From positions 110,923,212 through 110,987,211 of the forward strand of contig NC_031768.1 of the NCBI RefSeq assembly GCF_001522545.3: a DNA stretch of 64,000 nucleotides, written 5' to 3'. The stretch is from Parus major (Eukaryota > Chordata > Aves > Passeriformes > Paridae). A program made the translations under genes and the position numbers. Shown here in pieces: positions 35,656 to 45,989 of this stretch. Position 1 is the stretch's first letter; each line of letters starts with the position of its first letter. The notes beneath the pieces were generated by a model, which was given only the letters and a program-made list of their open reading frames with translations, did not search any database and was not told the origin of the DNA.

Positions 35656-38600
35656 CAGAGACGTTTGGGTCCCCCTCCTGAGCAGACTGAGCCTCTCAGG
35701 GTGCTGTGATGGCAGCAGGGCTGTGCCCCTCACCTGGCACAGGAGCTGTCTGGAAGAGCCTCTGCCTGAGCCTTTCAGCTTGGGCTGCCAGGATTGCCAC
35801 CAGCAAGAAATTGGCTGTTCTGTGCCTAAATTACAGCCTAATTGCTCTGCCCAAAGCAGTTCAGATGAGTCAGTGCCCACTGCTCATTTCCTGCCACGAC
35901 CTGGGGGAAGAGGTGACAAAGCCAAGGGTAGAGCTGCACCTACTGTAGATGCCTGAAGTCATGTGAAATTTATTCTGCCAGATAGTTACTGACTCAAAAA
36001 GATCAATGACACAAAGACAAAAAGCTGTTATTTTTATTTTCTGCAGGTTCTGGATCAGGTTTTGATTCTAACTCCGTTCTGGTTAATATTCAAGAAAATA
36101 TAATCTGTGTGAAAATTAATGGAAAATGAATCGCTGCATTATAACAAGAGAAGTAGGAACACAGACCTGCTTGTCTAGAAATTTGATTTATGCTGCATAC
36201 TGAACGCAGTCCAGGGGGCTGCAGTACCTCATGTGAAGGATAAAATTGAATGTTTTATAGACCTTTATATTGTCAAAATAGGCAGTATCATTACAAATGC
36301 AGCTCTCATTATTTTTTTTTTTCTAATCTAGAATAAACACATTCTGAAACCTGTTTTTAATTCGATATAAAACAAAGAAACAAAAGACCTAAGTTTGAGT
36401 GATGTTTCTTCAGAACATTCCCTTCAGTTTTATTCAAAACTCCATTCAATGGAAATTTTGAATACAATTTGAAAAATCCTATTCTTTTACAACCCTGACC
36501 AGTTACTTTGGACAGGTAAGCCCAGAAACACTGACACAGCTTCAGGAAGATATAATTGTGTGAGTTCTCCTACAATTCTGAGTTGTTAGAAAAGGGAAAT
36601 ACATCTGGAAGGACATATATTTAATAAAACAGTTAGAAAGTAGGGATTAGAAGATTAATTATTCTTTCTCATTCTATTTCAGCTTTTCCCTCAGCCACCC
36701 ACAGTTCCCTGTAAGACACAGAGAAACTCCCCCCATCCCTTCCCTGGTTTTGAGGCAAGAAGAAGAAAGGCATGGCAGTGGCACATAAACTCCTGTAAAT
36801 CTTTTGATTTCCACAAGTGAAACATAATGGGGCACACCTCAGTGAAAGTACTCCTATAGGGTAAATATATCTGAGTTACATCCCAAAAGTAAATCCCAAA
36901 GCAACACTGCTTGTAACAAACATGATGGAGCTGATCAGTTTCTAAGTTCAGAAAGGAGTGTTCTGCCCTGAACTGGAGGATTTTGTTAGAAGAAAGGAAA
37001 ACTACTACCACTGAAATAAAAAAAAAGTAAGTTTGAAAAAACCCATCCACTACAAACCAACCTCCTCTTAACCCATTTTTCAGTAAAAGTAGCTTTTATA
37101 CCTAATCATTACACAAGTAAATTCTTTTTCTCTTCACACCCTCTCACTCAGGCATGTTTCTGTGTATTGCAGATATGAATTTCACACAATTGGAAGAAAA
37201 AAAAATTGCCAGAGATGATGCATGTGCTACATGGAAAAGCAAACAGCAGTTCATGTCTGGAATGTAGGTATTGTAACAACTTCCTGGATACTCTCCTTAC
37301 CAAAAAAATACTGAATGCAGAACTAAAGCTTCTGAAAGTAAATCTGTTGTTCACGTGCAATGGAAATTTCTGAAAATTATTTTCTTTACCATGGCACTGG
37401 TTCTCTGCCACCTTTTCCTTCAGCTGATGACTTGCAAACATGAATCTTTAACAGGAATTTAATTTGTTTCTAACTTTTTAATGCAAAAATAGGTACTGCT
37501 GTGCTTGAGCTTTAGAAACAAATCAAGCTCGTTCACTTCGTGTGGGTAAGAATAATTTTATTTCTTGAGTTACTGCACCCAAATTTAGCAGCCTACTCTT
37601 TTCGGTGATCCATGAACCCAGAAATGGCAATCCTGCATCCAAGATCTCTTTTGCATCTCTTTTCCTATGTCATCCCTTTGATCCCTCACTGAATAAGTTA
37701 TTTGTCATTCTTTGTACTAAATAATGAGTAGCTTACAAATACATCTGCTGCAAAATAGATAAAAACTATCACTGCAACCAAAGGTGTGGTTAACCCCTCC
37801 CCATGAGAAGCACCTGGCCAAATTTATACTCTTCACTCCCTCTCTTCAAGAACAAATACACTTTTCTTATTTATCAGCTAGGGACCATGACTGGTGTCAC
37901 AAAACATGCAGGATATGAATTAAACTTCCCAATTTGCAATGACCTTTACATCAAAAGAAAGGCAGAGTGGTTTTCCCAGGAGCTGCAGTGTACTTGCAGT
38001 TCCCATTTCAAAGTCACTTCATCACCTTTGAAGAGAAAGTCCATTAAGTCCAGGAGTAATGCACATTTTCATATTGCTTTGGGATTTGCTGCTGGTGGTT
38101 CAGATCAGGACTCACGTGAGCAATGCAAGTCTAATGTGCAATCCCAAATTGTTCTGTGTTCACATTTTCTTCTGCTCATACCTGAAATTTAAATTACCCA
38201 TATAGCTCTTCCAAGACAGGTTTTAATTATTCACTGGTTTAAATTATTCATATTTAGCAGAGTCCCTGCATAACACCCACTGATTTTTTTAATAAAGTAA
38301 TTTTGCAAATACTATGGGTCTGTAAAGCTAGAAAAGCCCTCCTACATTCCCAAATCCATTATTTTACTTCTATTAGCAACCATTCATCTACATTGCAGTT
38401 CCCATTTTCACTTACTTCCACTACAAAATTTTCTTTCAAGGATTACAATTCTATTCTGTCTAGTAAGGCTGAAAGGCAGCCATGCCCACAAGCATCTCAG
38501 ATGTAGTTAGCTAGCCAGAACCTCATTGCCTCAATGATCAGGTGTTTTAGGAGACTTTGGGGTGTTGGAAGAGCTGAGCCATCTGCTTCCTACCCACTGA

Positions 38601-38756
38601 GGCTTCTCCAGGGGTGGCTGTAAGGGGCTGTCCTCCAGGCACACCTCCTGTGCTGACCTCCCTCAAGATGCTCTTTCATTGGTTTTAAACTCCCTGGTAG
38701 CTTCCACAGGTTTTCTTAGACTGTATAAAATAGGGTTCAAAGCATTATCTAGGCAA
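35656..38756. other. Non-coding single-copy stretch
   Basis: I see no gene. Pairs of 75-120 codon frames occur (for example 35635-35956 on both strands and 36691-37050 minus) without splice context or recognisable domains. Confidence 0.5.
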
Positions 38757-38780
38757 GGAAATAAAATAAATAAATAAAAA
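38757..38780. repeat. Short (AAAT)n run
   Basis: About five AAAT units, slightly impure. It is a minor simple repeat. Confidence 0.75.
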
Positions 38781-41328
38781 AGAAGATGATTCTCTTTTTC
38801 AATTCTGCCCTGAAATTCAAGTTACTGCAAGCCATATGGCTGCTCTTCTCCTGCTCTAGGGATCATTAAAACAGGCTGCCAGAAGAAGTGGATCAGCAGG
38901 CATTGACTGTCTGGAAGGGAAACAGGAGGTGACATCCCTGAGAAGGTTTAACTCCAGCACTGCTTCCTGCTGTGACAGAATCCAACATTTTATCTAAGGA
39001 CAGAGATGTATCCTCACAGTACTTCCACAGAAGTTCTATCACCTTCATTCTCCACACAGGAGACTGAGGAACAGATTTTTACAAGGTATTTAGATGGTTA
39101 GTTTTTTGCTCTCAAATCCCTCCATGTCTGTGCTGCTCATCAATCCAGTAGCCCAGTGCTTGGGTCACTCTCCAGAAATCAGGAATAGAGCTGTCCTCTC
39201 TCAAATTCCCTCAAATATCCCAGATGACCTAAATAACCACTCCTACTTTTCCCACTTAACTCCAGTCAGTGCTTGAAACCTCAACCTGCACTCCCCTCCC
39301 TGCTGTCACATCCAATTCTCCTGAGCAACAAAATGCCAGCTGAATGTTAAATAAATGAAGTACTTAAAGCAAGGTGAATGAAACAGGAAGGTTTTAATGC
39401 CCTTTGTCCTGGACAGTGTGGAATAAGGTCCTGATTTCTTCAGGAGAGTGACTGGTATTTAAAATCTAGACAGGCTTTTTGCCTGGGCTGAAGGGGGAAT
39501 GAATTATTGTTGATATGTTAATGCAGCTAACACCAAGTAACACCAAGGTCCAGCGGTGGAGTGTGTGAACATGTTTGCATCCAGTAAAAACTCTACATTT
39601 GAATTTTTTTTGGAGGTAGATCTTGATAAAAAGGTGATGGATAGATTCCAGCTTTTCAAAGCCTTTGAGACAGGGAAAGCAAACAAGAGACTACTCACTG
39701 AAATTAAATTTTACAGTGCTGTTTCAGCAACCATTCGTTGTGCCAGGAATAACAAAACCAATATGAAATAGTTTTATGTTAAGGGTCATATCAATATAAT
39801 ACCAATATCCAAGCTCAGCTGTCTGGTCTCAAAATAATGGGGTCCTGCATTTGATCTACTTTATAGAAGTCAAAACTGTCAGGAGAGCCCCCAAAAGGAA
39901 ATTCTAGGTAATTCTGTTAAAGTAAGAACTCCCCTGGCTGTGCTGTCTCATGGCTCTGGGTCTCCTAAAGACACAAGATGGCACAACAGCCTATAGTTAG
40001 TGCACAAATATCAACCACCAAAACCAGCATCCAACTCCCAGGGCAAGTTATCAGGGAATTACAGCAACTTAGGCTTTCAAATTTCATCCACATCCAGATC
40101 ACCTGCTCAAACAGAGGCACGAATGTGTGAAATTACCTCACTCTTTCCCTCGCTCATCCTCTGGCCCAAGCAAGCAAGACCTCCTAAATTCTTGCCTCAG
40201 GCAGCTACATCTCTTCACCAAGTTTCCCAGGTCTCATTTTGGTTATCTGTTCTGTTTTGCATTCTTGTTTGGTTTATTTTGCTTTTTGGATTTTTTGGGG
40301 GTTTTTTGTGGGTGTTTTTTTTTTTCACTCAGGGAGAAGCAGTTTTAAAAACCAATCTGTTATTTATAGAAGTGTCTCTATTCAACATTCCCCATACAAT
40401 ATTTGTCCCACAACACCCAGGAGCTATAATGACAGACATATAAGAGATGTTCTTGGCACATCATTTGGCCCTTTGCAAACATCCCTTCACAGGATCCTTC
40501 ATTTTGCTGCCAGTGGCAGGGGCTGAAGTCTGAAATCTGGACTGAGTCAAGACTTGGCAGTCTCCAGGTGGAAACACTGCCTGCCAAACCAACACCCTGG
40601 CAGATTATGCTGTTACCCTTTCTCTCTGCTGGTGTGCACCAGCAGTCCAGATGAATGAGCTGCCTTTGTGCCTCATAAATGAAGGCAGTACAAATGGCTC
40701 AAGCTGCTATAATGATCTTACCCTGCTCTGCACTCCTGTAGGGGCTTGGTTTGTGTTCAGCTTTTGTGCTCCTATCGTCCTCCTGGATAAGATTGTGGCT
40801 GTTTGTGCACATGTGCTTTTTAAGAGAAACAAAGACTTGACACAGAAGCAATTATTTAAGGTTTTATATTAGTTTTGCTGTCAGGTTTTTGTGGCATTTG
40901 TACAACTTTTGTTTTTTTTACTTTACCCACATATTTAAATCCAGATGGACATTACTGTAGATTATTTGGTAAATTCTTTGGCAAAATTCTTCAGTTTATA
41001 TTTGCTAAACAAGGTCAACAATGCCTGTCACCAGGGAGTTTCTTGACTTGCTGGGAGATGCCCCAGAGAACAATTTATTTCTAAGGTGTTTGGGTTTGTT
41101 TTTGAATGTGGCTGATGTGTTAATGAGCTTCTAATTCAGGACAAGCAGTACTGCTTTTAGGGAGGTGAGATAGCTTGAGAAAGGTTGACTTCAAGCCATC
41201 AGAATTTAAAAATGGTCCTGCTTCTCTCTTCTCCTGCCTACTTCTTTTTTCCAGTGATACCCAGCTGAGGAGGAAGTCCTATATGGAAGTAGACTATAAA
41301 ACTCAGGACTAAAAGATAAATCAGGCTG
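38781..41328. other. Non-coding stretch with a T/G-rich tract
   Basis: I see no gene. A T-rich tract interrupted by G runs lies at about 40261-40325 and inflates the 147-codon frame at 40000-40443. Confidence 0.5.
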
Positions 41329-41333
41329 AAAGG
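41329..41333. repeat. Left 5-bp target-site duplication of the solo LTR
   Basis: AAAGG directly abuts the LTR start. The same five bases follow the LTR end at 41678-41682. Confidence 0.8.
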
Positions 41334-41349
41334 TGTGGACAGGATTTCT

Positions 41350-41372
41350 GAGCCTGAGAGAGTTTCAGGCTC
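41350..41372. repeat. U3 hairpin 1 of the solo LTR
   Basis: GAGCCTGA (41350-41357) pairs with TCAGGCTC (41365-41372) around a 7-nt loop. It is perfect, with 8-bp arms. Confidence 0.85.
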
Positions 41373-41384
41373 TCAGGGTCTCAT

Positions 41385-41415
41385 CTGTTCCCAGGGGAAA
41401 AGTTCCTGGGAACAG
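41385..41415. repeat. U3 hairpin 2 of the solo LTR
   Basis: CTGTTCCCAGG (41385-41395) pairs with CCTGGGAACAG (41405-41415) around a 9-nt loop. It is perfect, with 11-bp arms. Each arm holds a TGTTCC/GGAACA word like a steroid-receptor half-site. The spacing is not that of a classical response element. Confidence 0.85.
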
Positions 41416-41498
41416 TTTTTCTCTCAAGGATTGTACTATTGTAAATAGATAATATTTCTCAAAACAATACTGAACAGATGTTCTTGGTGTGATTCCTC

Positions 41499-41518
41499 TG
41501 GTCCCACCAATGGGACCA
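41499..41518. promoter_or_regulatory. U3 hairpin 3 with CCAAT box in its loop
   Basis: TGGTCCCA (41499-41506) pairs with TGGGACCA (41511-41518) around the loop CCAA. Together with the first base of the right arm, the loop forms CCAAT, about 57 bases upstream of the TATA-like box. That spacing fits a retroviral core promoter. The activity is inferred. Confidence 0.65.
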
Positions 41519-41567
41519 AAGGGGGTGCTGGATTATTGTCCAGTCATGTAACCTGGACCAAAACACC

Positions 41568-41599
41568 TTATATGAAAGGATTAAGAACCCCTGAATAAA
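41568..41599 (+). promoter_or_regulatory. LTR TATA-like box and poly(A) signal
   Basis: TTATATGA (41568-41575) is followed by AATAAA (41594-41599). Transcription would start at roughly 41600, and 3' processing would fall at about 41610-41620, just before the GT-rich element. Both signals are intact by eye. Whether the LTR is active is unknown. Confidence 0.6.
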
Positions 41600-41677
41600 G
41601 GCTTCTTTGCCTCACAAAGCAGCTGTGTGTGTCAGATTATCTGAAGAACCCTCAATATATCATATCCATCAGCAACA

Positions 41678-41682
41678 AAAGG
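41678..41682. repeat. Right 5-bp target-site duplication of the solo LTR
   Basis: AAAGG, identical to 41329-41333. Confidence 0.8.
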
Positions 41683-44600
41683 AACCTCAGAATGTCCCTG
41701 TGAACGTGAGCAACAGGAAATAATACCCCATTTACAGCCAGTAGATCACCTGGTGCTTTGTATACATACTGCTAACCCAATGAAATGGGATTAAAATATT
41801 TTCCAAGAAGTTCACTGTGAGAGACTTCATCAGTTACAGCTCTTGTAGCTCAACTGCAGCTTTTGTAAAACATAACTATATATCAGGTAGTCAACTGCTC
41901 CACTCAGACCCAGCACAAACCACAAGCAGAAAAGTGCAAGCTATGACCACTGGGAAGAAGTTTATAAGAAGGACTTCAATAAAAAAGAGAAACAGATGTG
42001 AGGAACAGCAGCCAGCAGATGAATGCATTGTTTCAAATAACACAATTTGTCCAAGGCCTGTGAAACCTTGATCAGTACCAGCCAAGGACAAAGTAATTTC
42101 CCTCTTAAAGCCAAACTGGGCACTGGGCAGCCTTCCATAAAGGACATGGCATTGGTTCCTTTGCAGCCCAGCTGGGAGGTGTGGATAGCATTCAACCCTC
42201 CAGGTACCCCAGCAAAAGGCGTGGTAACATCATCACAGAGTGGACTTATGTTCCATGCCAGTCAGGGGAGGTTTTTCTGTGGCAATCAAGAGAAAATCTG
42301 TACCACAGCCAAATAGCTACCTTCTTTCATCCTGGCAGTTCTCCCTCTTATCTGCAGGCTCGTGTCTTTGTTAGGTTCATTTTCTCTGTGTGCAGCAGAA
42401 ATCTCATCTGTTGTACCCAGAGAGCTGCGAGTTTTGCCCTTGGCAGCCAAATACCAAACCTCCCCTGTGGCTCCTCTTTTCTTCTCCCATTCCCAGGCAG
42501 CTACAGCATTCTGAGACCCATCCAGGATGGATGAGTGGCTCTCCAGGTTTAGATTTCACTTTTGTATTATTTTCTCTCCTTTGGGAGCATGAGCTTAAGA
42601 GTGTTTACCGAAGACAAAACTATTATCAAGTCCAAACTGGCTGCCTTTATTCCTGACCATTTATTCCTGGGCTGTATTTTTAGCTCATTTTGTTCTCCTC
42701 AAGTCAAACAGTTGTTCTCATTTATAATTCCTGTAACCAGGCTCTCTTTTTGTCCCAGCTGACTGCTCACACACATTGCCATCTCTCCAGACCTGTCATT
42801 CAATAAATTATTTTCCAGGACATCCAAAAGCATAAATGGCCACAGACTCTCAAGTACCCATTGCTGTGCATAAAAACACCCAGACTACTGACTTTTAAAC
42901 GCTACATTGGAAACAGCAGGGAAATCCAACATCTTTAAGTAGCCACTAGTTCAGCAAGGACAGCTGCAATCAAGCATCTTACAAGTAACTGGGGAATTGG
43001 AACCTCTTGTATGTAACAAAGTTTAATTCAGCTCCACTTGCAATTCAACATTCTAGGCAGGAGGGCAAAGCAGAGTAATTTGAAATATTTAGTGTCATAA
43101 CCCTGGTACATGAACACTTATTTTTGGTGTACCCCATCTTATTTTTATCAGTAAATCAAAATGGTTTCAGCTATCAAATTTTGCATCATTTTCTGCTTTT
43201 TCTGGTGCTTTCTGCCTTAAATAACATCACTGCTTTCAAGGGGACTCCTCACAGCTGGCAAACTGCATATCTTACCCTTCAAACACAAGCAAAAGGGCAG
43301 GATCCTTTTCCACAGTTCCCTCCTATCTCGCCTGCTGTGAACTTCACACTCTAATTGTAAATACCATTGTCTTAATTTTCTACTTGTTGGGCACAGAGAT
43401 CTCACCACCTGATCTCAAGAGAAATGAAATAGCTTCTGAGACAAAAGAGAAACAGTTTGCTCCAGAAGATACACTCAGAACTCATCTCAACATGTTTGAC
43501 ATAAAGGTTTTGAGTGCCATAGAAATGAAGGCACGGAACAAGCAGCACACTTAGTGCTTTGATCTTAATGAATTTAGTTCTCGTGTATTCAATTAACCAT
43601 AAGTGTTGATGAGAGCAAAATGATCATTCTGGAGCACAGTAAATAAAATGCAATTAAAACCACCAGTGTAGCAACACACCTGGGAGTTACATTTGTGCAA
43701 GAATGTGATTCAGTAACAGACTGGGGACACGTGTCTCAGAAACATTAGTGTATTATCTGCAAAAAAAGTGGCAGATTTCTTTAATTATGGAATAAGCTTA
43801 ATCAAGTGGCAAAATTGTCAGAAATGTCTGATTCAGCAGGTTTTTCTTAATGGCAGTATAATACAACCATGTTCACCAAACAAAATGAATTTAGTCATGA
43901 CAGATCTGCTTGTGGAGGAAAAGCTTTTCATTATTCATCAATATATGATTTTGAGTCCAAACTTCCTCATGTGCTGGTCACTGCAGAGTACTTAGAGAAT
44001 TCCTATAAAAATGAAGTGGAGCTCTGCTGGCAGATAACAGCATCTCACCTCTCCAGCAATAGCAGTTTTCACATATGTACCACACAGTAAAAGAATGTGA
44101 AACAGACCCATTGTGATTGATAACAAATGAGGTCGTAAGCTAAACATATGGCCTGGAAGATTTAGAAACTTCTGTCTCTAAAAGTAGAATTAATGGGGCT
44201 TTTAGAGAATCACTGAAATAAAGGCTCCTTACTGGCTCATTTAGTGTCAAACCACCACCCAGCCCCAAATAAAAACCTTCACAACCTTCACAAGGTCACT
44301 TTTCTCATGAATATAAATTAAATTAGCAATATCACATCTTAGACAGATAGTCCTTTCCTTCCTACATTTCTTTTGCCTTACAGTGGATCACATCTAGATA
44401 TGTCAATAATGTATTTTATGGATCCTGAAAAAGATATATTCATGTAGAATATATTGATATGCCTGATTAGAAGGTAAATGTGAGGAAAAAAAAAGAAAAT
44501 ACAGAGCACTGGTAAAGTAGATTTGATAAAATAAATATTACCTAGGACAGTGTCAGAGAACAAATTTAAAATAAGTTTGTAATTCAGCAGAGAAAGAGAA

Positions 44601-45900
44601 GTGGGTAATTCCTGCCCCACACAACTCAGATGGCTAGGGAGAACTCTCTGGGCAAGCCCTGAGCATCCCAGTACTGCAGTTTGAGAGACTCTGGTGTAGG
44701 ATTTCTGGACAGGAGACCTTAATAAAGTGAAAAAAACAAAATTTAAACATAACCACAGTGTGCAATTAAGAATGGCTTGAAAAGGCAATTTAGGCGAAAA
44801 CTGAAGAACTGGCTTATAGCAATTTAGGTCATAAGACAGCTGTTTACAAGTAAAGCACTGAAAAAGCTGAGGTTTTCAATTAATTAATATCAATTGTGTA
44901 AAACAAAAACAAGGCAAAACCCCACAAGATCAGCACTGAGCAATTTCTGACAGTGAGACACAGAAGTCTGTCAGTAGAAATGATGAAGACCCCCATCAAG
45001 AAACTTTTTAAAAGGAGTTCCACAAAGCCCCTGTGTCCAAAGGGTATATGACAGAAAATAACCTGGTGCTGTGGGGGCTAAGATGGATGATCTCTCATGT
45101 TTTGCTACGCTCCCAAACTAACAACCACAAGGATTGCAGCTGCAAGTCAAAAATCCAGTACCTTCAGGGATGGCTTGAAACATAAGGTCACAAGCAGAGA
45201 CACAACAAGCACCTGATCAAAGTTTTACCACGGGTGTTTGAAAGAAAAGAGGGGTGTAACAATTATTCCTGTTGACTGGGGGAAATGGAGTTGTCAGGGA
45301 ACAGTGGTGATTGATTTCTTGCATCCTCTCCCCAGGCCATTGGTGGGGTATGAGAAATTCCTCTAGACTGGTCTTTCACCCTCTGATGGAGATGTCATTG
45401 TCCCAGAGAAAGAATAACCAAGCTGAGCAATTGAGTCACACCCAAGAGACTGAAGAGAAAAATGTTTGTGTTTCTGCTTCAAATGAAAATGGAAGTTAAT
45501 GTTATCTGGTTTTTAACTTGGCAGGAGGAGTATTAAATAGTGAGGAGTATTACAGGATGTGTATCTCTTAGTACAGGATTTGTGTCTCCCATCTCCCCAC
45601 ATAAGGAAGTACAGGAAAGGCTGTGGTCTTCCCATATCTGGACAGAGAGGAGCCCAAGGGACAAATTAAATATCTGCCCTGTTTTCTCAAAGAAAAGTAC
45701 AATTTTCTATACATATGCAGTATTTTAAATGCATTTATTTGTCACCTGGCACTGTGGAAACCCCAATGCCTCACATCCACAGCTCACATTCAAAGATCCT
45801 CACCATGAAACAAAATAGATGTTTTGCAAAGAATGTCAATAAAAAAATAAAATTCTGAATGCAAATCATCTTATTCAAAAGTATCAAAATGCATTTCCCC
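41683..45900. other. Non-coding single-copy stretch
   Basis: I see no gene. A 9-bp tandem (CCTTCACAA twice) lies at about 44276-44293. The 136-codon minus frame at 44378-44788 has no splice context or known domain. Confidence 0.5.
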
Positions 45901-45930
45901 CCATGAATGTTCATTCCATGAATGTTCATT
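45901..45930. repeat. Exact 15-bp tandem duplication
   Basis: CCATGAATGTTCATT occurs twice without mismatch (45901-45915 and 45916-45930). Alternating GAA and TTC words resemble a heat-shock element in part, and CATTCC at the junction is a TEAD-type word. Both readings are speculative. Confidence 0.9.
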
Positions 45931-45931
45931 C

Positions 45932-45989
45932 AATCACAGAAGCAGAGAAAACAGAGCCACAAGGGAAATCATCAGGCCAGGTAGTCCGT
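45932..45989 (-). mobile_element. Possible decayed CR1 or SINE 3' tail, minus strand
   Basis: AATCACAGAAGCAGAGAAAA, then GCCACAAGGGAAATCATC and AGTCC, follow the order of the reversed CR1-type 3' end (octamer repeat, then CCCACAAGGATCATC, then AGTCCA). Several substitutions and small gaps are needed to align it, so the call is tentative. Confidence 0.35.

Larger units (their letters stand above)
41334..41677 (+). mobile_element. Solo LTR of an endogenous retrovirus (ERVL-like by TSD length)
   Basis: The 344-bp element starts TGTGGAC and ends CAACA (TGT...ACA termini). It is flanked on both sides by AAAGG, a 5-bp target duplication of the length usual for the ERVL/class III group. Promoter parts are in the expected order: CCAAT box (41507-41511), TATA-like TTATATGA (41568-41575), poly(A) signal AATAAA (41594-41599) and a GT-rich downstream element (about 41622-41633). 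The AATAAA lies before the likely start site, so R would be short. Three perfect hairpins sit in U3. No internal retroviral sequence lies on either side, so this is the single LTR left after recombination between two LTRs of a provirus. The exact family is not identified. Confidence 0.85.

Noticed and set aside
38861..38945. Possible CR1 body fragment (AACAGGCTGCCAGAAGAAGT ... GTGACATCCCTG)
   Set aside because: Only scattered words match the CR1 consensus, with large unexplained insertions between them. This is not enough to call.
45061..45100. Possible CR1 3' word (GATGGATGATCTCTCATG)
   Set aside because: Fewer than 15 bases match and neither flank agrees with CR1.
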